Shown: positions 21,001 through 29,976, numbered from the stretch's first letter. The stretch is DNA of 64,000 nucleotides from Oceanidesulfovibrio indonesiensis (GCF_007625075.1 NZ_QMIE01000003.1:291326-355325); one strand, 5' to 3'. Notes: generated from the letters alone by a model not told the origin. Translations and numbers: made by a program.

Positions 21001-21147
21001 CGCGTCTACCTGGAACAGGAAGCACGACTCACCGCCCTGATGGATAGCCTGGCGCCGTACGACATCGCCGAGAAGGAGACCCTTCTGCGGATACTGCAAC
21101 GCAGCGGCCGCAAGGCGTTGACGGACGAAGCTCTCGGACTTGTATGA
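18046..21147 (+). CDS. NAD-dependent glutamate dehydrogenase, about 1030-residue form
   Basis: It deaminates glutamate to 2-oxoglutarate. The start at 18046 has AAGGAG 6 bases upstream; an in-frame ATG at 18004 lacks this. Residues 1-450 are a divergent N-terminal region. The catalytic part begins near 490 with ARGGLRVVPTRKQEQFELES and continues through FKNKDIPEGGAKAVVLL and MSSKPGAGINHKEYGVTS (the usual G-N-H-K-E-Y glutamate-site context). The Rossmann segment is KLTGGPAGDVAGNAI (about 666). VEGANLFLSAEAR and VPGPSANKTGVICSSYEI follow. At 1033 residues it is between the 450-residue and 1600-residue classes. A TTGACC at 17977 may be its -35 box. The VOC gene follows after 60 bp. Confidence 0.88.
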   Translation: MPDDAPDLSPDHFLERVTESLGRETAAVVPWFLENMPSYYFRSHSEDEITRHLMALASGRMTSETAIDLAHCEPGDFPCRARKGQVLALHDSRRNLVTYISPSTPSSLEAVMERHDDFNLHTARLYESLDKAIRLDTLLLDPQQPTDPDSDEFAAAVQAMRERVGGDPEACGIPAAYAADWEERFRRMLAGASRDYVAKFDSERSLRHLNAALSLADADPEGAEIRCEMLPKDGESRILLVMADPPPTALLSMVVRVLLRHGAAIHRGYLDRFASAGPEFREETGRRGLAVMSFYVCRDGTPFPDTGPAWEALSGELASLKWHAPHGLEILADEDGWDLRQVMLLMAGCELAHQFLIAENLWAYTADNIVEAVLRCRSTAGLVVRYFEARFDPGRADEPQETQTQAAIAAREAVAELDDEVARRTFETMLEFFANTLRTNYFLPGHHCLAFRFEPEFLKTVGAMNDGDELPYGVYFVHGPDSLGFHVRHRATARGGLRVVPTRKQEQFELESNRLFTEAASLARAQQFKNKDIPEGGAKAVVLLGPRADLDLCVRGFVDGLLDLIVYDPTSDRRALPGVRDYMDPEREEILYLGPDEQIAEHHIVWAVSRARQRGYPWPQAFMSSKPGAGINHKEYGVTSLGVVVYACEVLKELGINPTNDVFRVKLTGGPAGDVAGNAIRLLARDYPHTARIVAVADGHGAAFDPEGLNMDELLRLVEQETSISTFDSSKLSSNDAFVTDTETPEGVRARNTLFAVAEAELFIPAGGRPDTLNAKNWRAFLNDAGEPTARAIVEGANLFLSAEARSSLEDCGVLVVPGPSANKTGVICSSYEILGGLVMDEEEFIAHKQRYVAEVLNILEVRARDEARLLLRERRACGACAPLSELSNMLSREINDASDALERAFVQEAPAIGSLDEDSAWARLLRAYCPPLLVERFAERILDRVPRRHLLALLSAAAASRIVYAEGLGWLSRHADMDSMDHLARVYLEQEARLTALMDSLAPYDIAEKETLLRILQRSGRKALTDEALGLV

Positions 21148-21207
21148 TGTGATGTGGTATATTGGTGGCAGGTGATCCCCGACGATCAACGAGGAGTAGA
21201 ACCGACC

Positions 21208-22287
21208 ATGAGTTTTCGCAATGAGGACGCGCGCCTGTTGAAGCGCGTGGAAGAAAAGGCGCAGGAACGCAGCGAAGCCGGACTGGACGGCCTGGTGGGC
21301 GGCCTGGAATCCGTGATCATCAACGTGGAGCCGGACCACCTGAAGCCCGCGGTGGAGGAGCTTTTGCGCTACACCGGGCTGGACTTCGCCGAGGCCTTCG
21401 AAACACCGGAGCGGACCACCTGCGTTCTGGAGGTGGAAGGCGGGGCCGACTTCCTGCTGACCTGCCGCAAGGCCGGCGAGAACCCGTTCCTGCAGTACAA
21501 CGACCGGCCCAAGTCCCACGCCATGCCGAACGCGCGGCTTGAGACTTTCGTGTACAAATGCCGCGACCTATCCAGGTACGTGGACATCCAGAAGAAACGC
21601 GGCATCCGCTTCATGACCGAGGAGCCGGTGCGCACGTCCGAGTATCTGTTCATCCAGACCCCGCCCTCGCCGTACACCGGCAATTCCCTGGGGTTCGTGG
21701 AATGGCTCCACGAGGAAGGCGCCTATTGCGTGGAACAGGCCAGGCCGCTCGAATGGTTTTTTCTGAAACCGAACCTGCCGCATCTGAAGAACATCTTCGA
21801 GCTGGACCACACGGCCACCCGCGTGAAAGCTCAGGAACGCGACGACGCCATCCTGGAGTTCATGGACCTCACCAGTTACGATTTCGACTTTGCAGTGTAC
21901 GTGAAGAGCCTCAACTCCATCACCAACGTGGCGCGGATGACCCGGGAGGACTACGCCCAGGTCTTCACGTCGGGCATCGAACCATTCGTGGACGAGGCCA
22001 GCTCCGGCCCCACCGAAAAGTTCATCCACAACTACGGGCTGCGCGTGCACCACATGGCCTTCCGCACCGAGAACATCGACGACACGTACAAAGCACTGGG
22101 CGAAGACGGCATGGAGTTCCTCGTGGAGCTCGTGGGCTCGCGCGAAGACGGGCTCAAGCAAACCTTCACCATGCCCTCCCCTCACACCTATCTCGTCAAC
22201 GAGTACATACACCGCTACGACGGCTTCGACGGCTTTTTCACCAAATCCAACGTCACGGAGCTGACCCGCGCCACAGACAGGCAATGA
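21208..22287 (+). CDS. VOC-superfamily protein resembling 4-hydroxyphenylpyruvate dioxygenase
   Basis: The 359-residue protein starts at an ATG with GAGGAG 11 bases upstream; an earlier in-frame ATG at 21154 lies next to the GDH stop. The fold signature is a 2-His-1-Glu set: His201 in ELDHTATRV, His281 or His282 in HHMAFRTENIDDTYKALGEDG, and Glu332 in NEYIHRYDGFDGFF. The last resembles the HPPD motif FE-IQR. The overall identity to HPPD looks low, and an oxygen-dependent enzyme is odd in an anaerobe. It may be a metal enzyme with another reaction. It probably shares a transcript with the upstream GDH, and a terminator follows. Confidence 0.65.
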   Translation: MSFRNEDARLLKRVEEKAQERSEAGLDGLVGGLESVIINVEPDHLKPAVEELLRYTGLDFAEAFETPERTTCVLEVEGGADFLLTCRKAGENPFLQYNDRPKSHAMPNARLETFVYKCRDLSRYVDIQKKRGIRFMTEEPVRTSEYLFIQTPPSPYTGNSLGFVEWLHEEGAYCVEQARPLEWFFLKPNLPHLKNIFELDHTATRVKAQERDDAILEFMDLTSYDFDFAVYVKSLNSITNVARMTREDYAQVFTSGIEPFVDEASSGPTEKFIHNYGLRVHHMAFRTENIDDTYKALGEDGMEFLVELVGSREDGLKQTFTMPSPHTYLVNEYIHRYDGFDGFFTKSNVTELTRATDRQ

Positions 22288-22367
22288 CCCGGCGGCCCCA
22301 GGGGCCAGCTGACCAGACAAAAACGACTCTGCAAGAGGAGGACGCTGACTCGTTGCCTCACAACAAA

Positions 22368-22391
22368 GGCCGGCGGATTCGTCCACCGGCC
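22368..22391. terminator. Hairpin terminator between convergent VOC and histidine kinase genes
   Basis: GGCCGGCGG pairs with CCACCGGCC with one G-T mismatch and a 6-base loop. It lies 80 bp past the VOC gene stop and 35 bp past the kinase stop, so it may serve both strands. No long T run follows. Confidence 0.6.
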
Positions 22392-22426
22392 TTCATCGTT
22401 CAACCTCGATCATGTGAACGCGGGAG

Positions 22427-25102
22427 TCACGCCGCCCCGACATCCTCGGATTTGTTGCGGAGCGGCTTGCCGTCCTTTTCCGTCATGGGCAGGCGGACAA
22501 TGAACGTGGAGCCCCTGCCCGGTTCCGATTCCACCCAGATTCGGCCGTGGTAGCGCTCCACGATGCGGCGGCAGATCGTCAGACCGAGGCCGGTGCCAAG
22601 AGGTTTGTCGGAGAGCCCGTCCGGGGATTGCGTCTGGTAGAACTTGTCGAATATGGCCTCCAGCTCCTCCTTGGGGATGCCCACGCCCGAGTCCTCCACG
22701 CGTATTTCCACCCAGCCCGCCTCCTTGTTGCTCGCCCTCAGCGCCACAGTGCCCTGGTGGGTGAACTTCACGGCGTTGTCCAAGAGATTGATGACCACCT
22801 GGTGGAGCCGCGCGCGGTCCATGCGGACGAAGCCGAGAGATCGCGGATATGTGGACTCGCACTTGACGAACTCTCTTTTCTGAAGGGCCGGCTGGATGTT
22901 TCGCACCGCCTGGTCCAGCACTTCAGCCGGGTCGAACACCTCGTCGCGCCAGACCATGGAGCCCGACTCGATGGTATTGAGGTCGAGGAGGTCGTCGATG
23001 ATCTGCGTGAGACGCTTCCCCTCGCGCTCGATGATCTTGAAGTTGCTTTCCAGTTCCTGGACGATCGGTGCAAGCGCTTCCTTTCGGCGACCTGTGGGCC
23101 AGAAATGACGACGCAGGGTCTTCCTGATGAGCTTGGTGTAGCCCAGCACGGACGTCAGCGGGGTGCGCAGCTCGTGGGAGGCGGAGGAAAGGAAGGCGGA
23201 CTTGAGCCTGTCCATTTCCTTGAGCTCCTCCACGGCGTCTCGCAGTTCCTTGGTGCGCGAGGACACCGTCTCTTCCAGCTCCTGCTGTATGGTCCGCAGC
23301 GCCGTTTCGGTCTGCTGCTGCTCGGTCAGGTCCTGCAGGGATATGACGCAGACGTTCACCCTGGGCAGCTTGGCCACCAGGATGCGCACGAAGCGCTCCT
23401 CCCCGTTGGCCGTATTGAAGGTGAGCTTGGCGTGCTGGGATTCCTGCAGGTCGTCCGCGTTGCGCTGCATGGCCAGCAACGCCCGCTGGTCCTCCTGCGG
23501 AAAAAAGTCGACCCAGAAGTATCTCAGCTCCACATCCGCCGCCTGGATGCCCGCCAGCCGCTCGAACTCCTCATTGACCATGGTGATCATGCCGGCCATG
23601 TCCGCGATGAGGCTGGCGGCGCCGGTATTGCGGAAGATGGCGCGGTACATTTCCTCGGACAGCTTGAGCGCGTCTTCGGCTTCCTGGATCTCGGAGATGT
23701 CGATGAATGTTTCGAGGAGCAGCTCGTGCCCGTCCCGCTGGACTCTGTTCACGGACTTCAGGATGGGTACGACCCCGCCGCCTTCTGCGATAAGCTGGCG
23801 CACTGAAAGATCGACCGTATTGCCGAGGTCCACGACAGGGCAGCGGCCGGCCTCGGCCGGGCAGATGAAGCCATGGCATTTCTTGCCGATGACGTCCTCG
23901 CGCGAGCGGCCCATGAGCTCCAGCGCGAAGCTGTTGGCGTCCTGCACGGTGAAGTCCACCGGATCGACAAGTATGATGCCCGCCTTCACGGCGTCGAAAA
24001 TCTGAGCCAGGAACGTTTCGCTGGCGCGTCTGGCGGTGAGTTCGCGGTCCAGGCTTGTATATGCCTGGACGATCTCGCCGAGCATGGTGTTGATGCCTTG
24101 CGCCAGCTCGGCCAGCTCGTCACGGCCATCAAGATGCACCCACGGGGCTGAGCCAGGATTCTTCGCCACTTCCCGCACCTGGCGGTTCAGCCGGTCGAGT
24201 CGCGACAATACGCGCCGTTCGATAACCAGCATGACGCACATGCTGAAGATGAGCGTGGACACGACAAGGGCGATGACGAAGTAGCGAATGGTCTTGTGGC
24301 TCTGCGCATGGATGTCCCGGTCGAAAGTCAATTCGACGATCAGAGCGGGAGCGCCGTCGAGGTCGTCGACCTCCACGAACCCCTTGCCTGCATCATGTTC
24401 GGAGAAATCCAGAAGGGTTTGCCGGGATGAGCCCACGAGCTCCTGCGCGGCTTCCGGAAGCGGTCTGTCCGGGCGGTGCCATGCGGCGGGCAGACCCAGA
24501 TTGTCGGCCAGCCTGGCAATCATGTCGTCGCTGACGAACTTGCCCATGGCCAGCATGCCGTTTGGAGGCCCCGCGCCGTCGCTCCTGACAATGGGATGCA
24601 CCGCGACGAGGAACGGACCGCCTTCCAGCAGCAGCAGGCCTTTGACCGGCTCCACTTCCTCTGCGTCCAGGTCCAGTGAGAGGACACGGCCAGGCTCCAT
24701 TCTGGACAGCAGGCCTTCCGGCGGGGCAGTGAGCTCTTCGGTTTCCAGGGCGGCGCCCAGGGCGTACACCGGTTCGCCCGCGCGATTGAAAACGCCGATG
24801 AAATTGAGCTCCTGCTCCAGGAATGTTTCGAGGATGATGTTCTCGCGGATATACTCCTCATTGCGGTCCACCACAAACTCGTAGGTGGCGTCCCAGGTGG
24901 CCCAATCCACGGTGAGGTTGTCAATACCGGCCACCTCGGTCCGCACGAGTCGTTCCGCCCGCTCAAGGTTGCGCTCGCCATAGCGCACCTCGAGCTCGTC
25001 GAACCCCGCCCCCACGATATACTCGGAGGCCAGGGTGAGAATGACCGCCAGGGCGGCAATGGATGCGAGGAGTATGAGAACTGTGGCTTTTCGCAGTCGC
25101 AA
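22427..25102 (-). CDS. Membrane sensor histidine kinase (CHASE4-HAMP-PAS-PAS-HisKA-HATPase)
   Basis: In the 891-residue protein, a first membrane helix (residues about 7-30) is followed by a CHASE4-like periplasmic domain (FDELEVRYGERNLERAERLV, VDWATWDATYEFV). A second helix (about 272-295) and a HAMP linker come next. PAS 1 (about 365-490) contains KKCHGFICPAEAGRCPVVDL, a three-cysteine insert typical of this bacterial group. PAS 2 runs to about 610 and a coiled coil leads to HisKA with SASHELRTPLTSVLGYTKL, its histidine the phosphorylation site. The ATPase has NLLDNAVKFT, DSGVGIPKEELEAIFDKFYQ and GTGLGLTICRRIVERYHG. No response regulator is adjacent, so the partner is unknown. Confidence 0.92.
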   Translation of the reverse strand: MRLRKATVLILLASIAALAVILTLASEYIVGAGFDELEVRYGERNLERAERLVRTEVAGIDNLTVDWATWDATYEFVVDRNEEYIRENIILETFLEQELNFIGVFNRAGEPVYALGAALETEELTAPPEGLLSRMEPGRVLSLDLDAEEVEPVKGLLLLEGGPFLVAVHPIVRSDGAGPPNGMLAMGKFVSDDMIARLADNLGLPAAWHRPDRPLPEAAQELVGSSRQTLLDFSEHDAGKGFVEVDDLDGAPALIVELTFDRDIHAQSHKTIRYFVIALVVSTLIFSMCVMLVIERRVLSRLDRLNRQVREVAKNPGSAPWVHLDGRDELAELAQGINTMLGEIVQAYTSLDRELTARRASETFLAQIFDAVKAGIILVDPVDFTVQDANSFALELMGRSREDVIGKKCHGFICPAEAGRCPVVDLGNTVDLSVRQLIAEGGGVVPILKSVNRVQRDGHELLLETFIDISEIQEAEDALKLSEEMYRAIFRNTGAASLIADMAGMITMVNEEFERLAGIQAADVELRYFWVDFFPQEDQRALLAMQRNADDLQESQHAKLTFNTANGEERFVRILVAKLPRVNVCVISLQDLTEQQQTETALRTIQQELEETVSSRTKELRDAVEELKEMDRLKSAFLSSASHELRTPLTSVLGYTKLIRKTLRRHFWPTGRRKEALAPIVQELESNFKIIEREGKRLTQIIDDLLDLNTIESGSMVWRDEVFDPAEVLDQAVRNIQPALQKREFVKCESTYPRSLGFVRMDRARLHQVVINLLDNAVKFTHQGTVALRASNKEAGWVEIRVEDSGVGIPKEELEAIFDKFYQTQSPDGLSDKPLGTGLGLTICRRIVERYHGRIWVESEPGRGSTFIVRLPMTEKDGKPLRNKSEDVGAA

Positions 25103-25220
25103 TGGAGATCGCTCGTTATTCAGTTGGCTGCATATATCCAGCTCTCAATGAATACGTCGAACAGACGGCTTGGGCAAGCCGGGATGGAGCTCCTGGAAGG
25201 CTATGGTGCGAAAGCTGTTG

Positions 25221-28200
25221 CTAGCCGCCTTGTGTCTGAAGCACCTCCCCCGATTTCCGGGACGCGGTGGTCTTGCCTGTGACCATGTACGAAATATCGT
25301 CCAGAATGGCGTACAGACAGGGCACTATGAGAAGCGTAATGACGGTTGAGGCCATGAGCCCGAAGAAGATGGATATGGCCATGGGCGAGAGGAACCGGGC
25401 TTGTCCGGAGGCGAAGAACGCAAGAAAGAACAGGCCGCCCATGGTGGTCACGGAGGTGAGCACCACGGGTCGCAGCCGGACCATTCCGGCCTCCACCAGG
25501 GAGCTGCGCCGGGGTGAGCCTTCGCGCCTGCGCTGGTTTACGAAATCCACGAGCACCAGGGAGTCGTTGACCACGATGCCTGAAAGCGCCACCAGGCCTA
25601 TCATGGACAACAGCCCCAGATCCTGGCCCATGAGGATGTGGCCCAGAAGGACTCCGTCTATGCCGAAGGGGATGGCGGCCATGACCACAAAGGGTTGCAG
25701 ATAACTTTTGAACTGCGTGCCCAGGATGAAGTAGATGAGCAGAAGCCCCAGCAGAAAAGCGCTGCCCAGAGCGGCCATGGACTCGTTGAGGTCCTCCACT
25801 TCGCCGCGTTCGGTTTCGATGGAATAGCCGGGATACTGTTTCGGGATGTCGGCGAATTTCTTTTTCACGGCTTCGGACAGCATTTTGGACGTGGTTATAT
25901 CCTGATTCAGCTCGCCGGTAATGATCAGCGCGCGCTTCCTGTTCTCCCGCGCAATGGCTGAGATGCCCTTGTTTTTTGCGATCGTCGCAATCTCGGACAG
26001 CTGCACTTTCCGCCCCGACGGCAGTGTGACCATGAAATGCGTCAGCGAATCGATCCGATTGGTGCGGCTTTGGGGCAGCCTCACACGGATGTCGATATCC
26101 TCCTTGGATGTCTGGAACTTGGAGCTCTCCGCGCCGATAAAAGCGTCCCGCAACTGCCCAGCCACCATGGAATCCGTAAGCCCCAACGCGTACGCCTGAG
26201 GCTTGAGTTGCACCTGCAACTCCGGTTTTCCTGCTTCCAGGCTGTCCTTCACGTCGCTGGCGCCGGGAAAATCCTTGATAAAAGATTGGATCTGGCCGGA
26301 TATCTCCCGCAACACGTCAAGATCGGCGCCGCTGATGAGAATGTAGATGGGATCGCCGCCAGGTCCGGACTGCACGGCCTGCACGGTTATCGTGCTCTGG
26401 CCGGCAAATGGCTGCACCGCTGTGCGGACATCGTCCATGACATCCTTGATGGGCCGCAGCCGTCCCTTGCCCAGGTCGTTGAGCTCCACGATCATCTGCG
26501 CAAGGTTCTCGCCCTGCTCGTTCGATTTCCCACGGCCCATTAGAAATCCGACATTGGTAACCAGCGAGGCCAGCTCCTCCTCGGGGATCGTCTGGTACAC
26601 AGCCCGCTCCACGTGTTTCACCAGTTCCTCCGTGTCTTTCAGCGCAGAGGACGGCGGCGCCTCCACGCTCACGTAGAACTGGCTGCCCTCGAAGTCCTGA
26701 AAAAGCCGGAACGGTATATGGAGAACAGCGTAGGCGATGATCACGGCGGAGACGGCCAGGGCAGAGGCCATGAACACATACCGCCATTCCAGGCAATGAT
26801 TCACGAGCACGCCGTAGCGGCTTATCACGCCGTCGATGACACTGTTGATCTTCCTGCGAAGCCTGGACGGCTCGGGCGGTGTCTTCGGCAGATAGTCGGC
26901 CATGTGGGAGGGGAGGATGACGAGGGCTTCGAGCAGCGAGATAAGCAGTGCGAAAATCACCACTTTGGGGATCACGCCCAGGAACACGCCCATGGTTCCC
27001 GGAATGAGCAGCAGGGGCATGAACGCCGCTACTGTGGTGGCCACTGCGGCTATAACCGGCCAGCTCACTTCGCTCGCGCCCCTTATGGCAGCCTCCCGCG
27101 GCGAGAGCCCGGACTCGTAATGACGATAGACGTTCTCGCCGATGACAACCGCATCGTCCACCACCAGGCCCAACACCACGATGAGCGCGAACATGGACAT
27201 CATGTTCATGGTCATGCCCGCGTACGCCATGATGATGATCGCACCCAGGAACGATATGGGAATGCCCAGGGTGACCATGAACGCGACACGCGTGTTGAGC
27301 ATGAGCAGCAGAAACGCGAACACCATGATAAGACCCTGCACCCCGGACGAGGAGAGCGTCTCCAGGCGGTTCTTCACGTACACGGAGGTATCGTTGAACA
27401 CGCCGATGCCCACTGTGCCGGGCAGGCGGTCGCGATACTCGTCCACGAGCCTGCGCACGGCCTCGGACACTTCGATGGCATCGCCGGATCTGGTCTTGGT
27501 AACAGTCAGATTCACTGCCCGTTGCAAATTGAAGCGACCCAGCGAGCTTTCGTCCTCGAACCAGTCGCGGACCACCGCCACTTCGCCCAGACGGAGTTCG
27601 CCGCCGGTGGCGGTGGTTATCAGGGGAATTCTTTCCAGACCTTTGGCCGTGGGCGACTTGCCCACTGTGCGCACCAGGAACTCGCCCTGCGAGGTGCGCA
27701 GTGTGCCGCCAGGCAGATCGTAATTATGTTCGCGGATGGCGTTGGATATGGCCGATATCGTGAGACCGTAGCGATCCAGCGCCTCGGGCTGCACCTCCAC
27801 CAGGATTTCCCTGTCCGGAAGGCCCGAAATACGCACGTCCGAAACACCGGACACGGTTTGTATCTCATCCTCAAGGTCGTCCACTATGTTCTTGAGGTAG
27901 CGGAGGTTGATCTCGCCGTATAACGAAACCGTGATGACCGGAATGTTCGGCTGCATCTCCTTGACTACCGGGTCGTCGGCGTCCTCGGGAAACTCGTCTA
28001 TCTGGTTGATGGCCTGCTGAGCATCGCTCACGAGCTTCGGCAGGTTTTTGGCCTCTGGCGATATCGTGATCGTTACCATGGAAAGGCCTTCCTGCGTGGT
28101 CGAGGAAATATCCTCCAGGTAATCGAGGTCGCTTACTGCCTCCTCGATCTTGAGGGTAACGTTCTTCTCGATCTCTTCGGCCGATGCACCGGGATAGACC

Positions 28201-28352
28201 GTGGTCACGACGATCTGGTTCTCGCTGAACTCCGGAAACACCTCTTTGGGCATCTTGTACATGTACAACACAACGCCCATCACCAGGATGGTGATCATGA
28301 TGAGGTTTACGGTGACCGGGTTGTCCACCGAAAATTCAGCAAGTTTTCTCAC
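25221..28352 (-). CDS. RND multidrug efflux pump, inner-membrane subunit
   Basis: The 1043-residue AcrB/MdtB-type transporter starts at a GTG (28352) in the short signature MRKLAEFSVDNPVTVNLIMI. Conserved features are GASAEEIEKNVTLKIEEAV (about residue 55), the proton-relay TM4 with LGLVVDDAVVIGENVYRHYE (about 395), and late membrane helices including LLLIYFILGTQFKSYLQPFVVMAAIP and VALSGIVVNDSLVLVDFVNQRR. It exports drugs or toxic metabolites with the adaptor encoded just upstream, 12 bp away. No TolC-type outer-membrane gene is seen in the window, so the channel is elsewhere. Confidence 0.94.
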   Translation of the reverse strand: MRKLAEFSVDNPVTVNLIMITILVMGVVLYMYKMPKEVFPEFSENQIVVTTVYPGASAEEIEKNVTLKIEEAVSDLDYLEDISSTTQEGLSMVTITISPEAKNLPKLVSDAQQAINQIDEFPEDADDPVVKEMQPNIPVITVSLYGEINLRYLKNIVDDLEDEIQTVSGVSDVRISGLPDREILVEVQPEALDRYGLTISAISNAIREHNYDLPGGTLRTSQGEFLVRTVGKSPTAKGLERIPLITTATGGELRLGEVAVVRDWFEDESSLGRFNLQRAVNLTVTKTRSGDAIEVSEAVRRLVDEYRDRLPGTVGIGVFNDTSVYVKNRLETLSSSGVQGLIMVFAFLLLMLNTRVAFMVTLGIPISFLGAIIIMAYAGMTMNMMSMFALIVVLGLVVDDAVVIGENVYRHYESGLSPREAAIRGASEVSWPVIAAVATTVAAFMPLLLIPGTMGVFLGVIPKVVIFALLISLLEALVILPSHMADYLPKTPPEPSRLRRKINSVIDGVISRYGVLVNHCLEWRYVFMASALAVSAVIIAYAVLHIPFRLFQDFEGSQFYVSVEAPPSSALKDTEELVKHVERAVYQTIPEEELASLVTNVGFLMGRGKSNEQGENLAQMIVELNDLGKGRLRPIKDVMDDVRTAVQPFAGQSTITVQAVQSGPGGDPIYILISGADLDVLREISGQIQSFIKDFPGASDVKDSLEAGKPELQVQLKPQAYALGLTDSMVAGQLRDAFIGAESSKFQTSKEDIDIRVRLPQSRTNRIDSLTHFMVTLPSGRKVQLSEIATIAKNKGISAIARENRKRALIITGELNQDITTSKMLSEAVKKKFADIPKQYPGYSIETERGEVEDLNESMAALGSAFLLGLLLIYFILGTQFKSYLQPFVVMAAIPFGIDGVLLGHILMGQDLGLLSMIGLVALSGIVVNDSLVLVDFVNQRRREGSPRRSSLVEAGMVRLRPVVLTSVTTMGGLFFLAFFASGQARFLSPMAISIFFGLMASTVITLLIVPCLYAILDDISYMVTGKTTASRKSGEVLQTQGG

Positions 28353-28364
28353 AGCCGACAGCTC

Positions 28365-29816
28365 CTAGCTCCGCACGCCCATGGCGTTCGGGGTGGCGTT
28401 GTGTTCTGTGGCAAGGGAAGTCCCGGCCTCGGATGTTTCCTGCGCTGCGAAGCTCCCGCTGCCGATGACTCGCACTGCGGCGCCGTCCACAAGATCCTCC
28501 TGCCCGGACACCACGAGGGCGGCGCCGGACTCCAGCCCTTCCACCACGGCCTCTTCGTTCTGTTCCCAGAGGATTTTCACATACACCTTCCGAACGCTGT
28601 ACGTCGGCGCATCCACGGTCGCGTCGGCCTGCGCGGGGATGATTCTGCCTAGTGCGTTCTGGCCGGCCGCCTTTGCGGCTGGCGCGTTCGCCGATTGGTC
28701 CACCGTATAGACATAGAGTCCGTCTGAATCATGGGTCATGGCGATGTACGGAATAACCACGGCCTGGCGCGGCAAGCTTTCAACAAAATACGTCTCCACA
28801 AACTGGCCGGGCAGAATGGACGACATACCCCGTGGATTGTCCACGTACACCTCCGCAGCGAAAAGCCGTGAGTCGGATTCCGCCGAGGGCGACAGGTGCG
28901 TCAGCCGCCCCACACGCGAGATGCGGCCGTCCCGGGCCTGCACAGTTACCGTCACGTCGTCGCGCACGGTGGCTGTCGTATCCTCGCGCACCACATCCAG
29001 CGAGCCGCCCGGAACCTGCACGTCCACGATCACTGTATCGAAATCCACGACCTCGAATCCCACTGTGTTCGCGCTGATGTGGTTTCCTACATCCACGGAT
29101 CGATTCGACACCTCACCGTCGAATGGCGCCGTAAGCGTGGTCCGTTCGAGATCCAGCGCCGCCTTGTCGCGTTCCGCCTTCTTCATTGCCAGCTGGGCTT
29201 CATCCTGTTTGAGCAGCGCCTTGGCAGAGTTCACGTTGGCGAGCACGTCCAGATATGTTTTCCGCACCGAGGAATGGTTGCTGCGCTGGGTGTCCACCTC
29301 CGAAGCGGAGATCACGCCCCCGGCGAAGAGTTGTTCCTTGCGCTGGAGTTCGTTCTTTGCGGCATCCAGTTCTTCCTTTGTTTCTTCAAGCTTGTCTTCT
29401 TCGGCCTGGTTGGTAATTTCGCGCAACTTCACCGCCGCCTCGGCGTTGGCATAGGCCGCCTCGGCCTGCTCCAGGGCGATTTCGTACGGTCTGGGGTCGA
29501 TCTGTACGAGCTTTTCACCCTTCCGGACCTTGCGGCCCGGCTCGCAGTTCTCACTGATCCATACGATGTTGCCGCTCACCTCCGCAGCCACCTGGGCGCG
29601 GCGTTTGGCCCGCGCCGTTCCAAGCAGGGAGAGCTCTCGCCGGAATGGCGTCGTCTCCACGTCCACGGTGCGCACATATACCAGAGGATCCCGCACCTTC
29701 TGCACCATGGGGGCGGCCGGTCGGGTGACGTACAGGACCGAGACCACGACGATGGCGGCAATCGCAATGAACCCTATGCAGCACATGCTCTTGTATTTCT
29801 TTGTGGTCGCTTTCAT
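28365..29816 (-). CDS. RND efflux periplasmic adaptor (HlyD/MFP family)
   Basis: The 483-residue protein starts at the ATG at 29816, with GGAAGG 6 bases upstream; the alternative start at 29846 is less well placed. A membrane anchor (CCIGFIAIAAIVVVSVLYV) is followed by a lipoyl-like lobe (VAAEVSGNIVWISENCEPGRKVRKGEKLVQIDP), a long coiled-coil hairpin (residues about 105-210), and the second lobe TLTAPFDGEVSNRSVDVGN. It links the inner RND subunit to an outer channel. Lead gene of the efflux operon; two inverted repeats lie in its promoter region. Confidence 0.92.
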   Translation of the reverse strand: MKATTKKYKSMCCIGFIAIAAIVVVSVLYVTRPAAPMVQKVRDPLVYVRTVDVETTPFRRELSLLGTARAKRRAQVAAEVSGNIVWISENCEPGRKVRKGEKLVQIDPRPYEIALEQAEAAYANAEAAVKLREITNQAEEDKLEETKEELDAAKNELQRKEQLFAGGVISASEVDTQRSNHSSVRKTYLDVLANVNSAKALLKQDEAQLAMKKAERDKAALDLERTTLTAPFDGEVSNRSVDVGNHISANTVGFEVVDFDTVIVDVQVPGGSLDVVREDTTATVRDDVTVTVQARDGRISRVGRLTHLSPSAESDSRLFAAEVYVDNPRGMSSILPGQFVETYFVESLPRQAVVIPYIAMTHDSDGLYVYTVDQSANAPAAKAAGQNALGRIIPAQADATVDAPTYSVRKVYVKILWEQNEEAVVEGLESGAALVVSGQEDLVDGAAVRVIGSGSFAAQETSEAGTSLATEHNATPNAMGVRS

Positions 29817-29867
29817 AACAAGCCTTCCGTGAATTATTAATCGCAAGGGAACATTGCACTATGCCTC

Positions 29868-29882
29868 GACCATGACATGGTC
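29868..29882. promoter_or_regulatory. Operator-like palindrome over the RND promoter region
   Basis: GACCATG-A-CATGGTC is a perfect 15-bp inverted repeat with one central base, about 52 bp upstream of the adaptor start. It overlaps a minus-strand TTGACC (29884-29879) that could be a -35 box. That position suits a TetR-, MarR- or MerR-type repressor or activator site. Confidence 0.5.
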
Positions 29883-29900
29883 AAGCACAGGCATAGCCCC

Positions 29901-29924
29901 ATGCAACACGCCAAAGCGTTGCAT
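29901..29924. promoter_or_regulatory. Second inverted repeat upstream of the RND operon
   Basis: ATGCAAC and GCGTTGCAT arms around CAAA, with a 2-base bulge in one arm. It lies 18 bp beyond the first palindrome and could be a second operator or an RNA hairpin. Confidence 0.4.
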
Positions 29925-29976
29925 GAAGCTGTAATTGTTACGCAAAGGGGATGATGTATAAAAATGTATCGAAACG

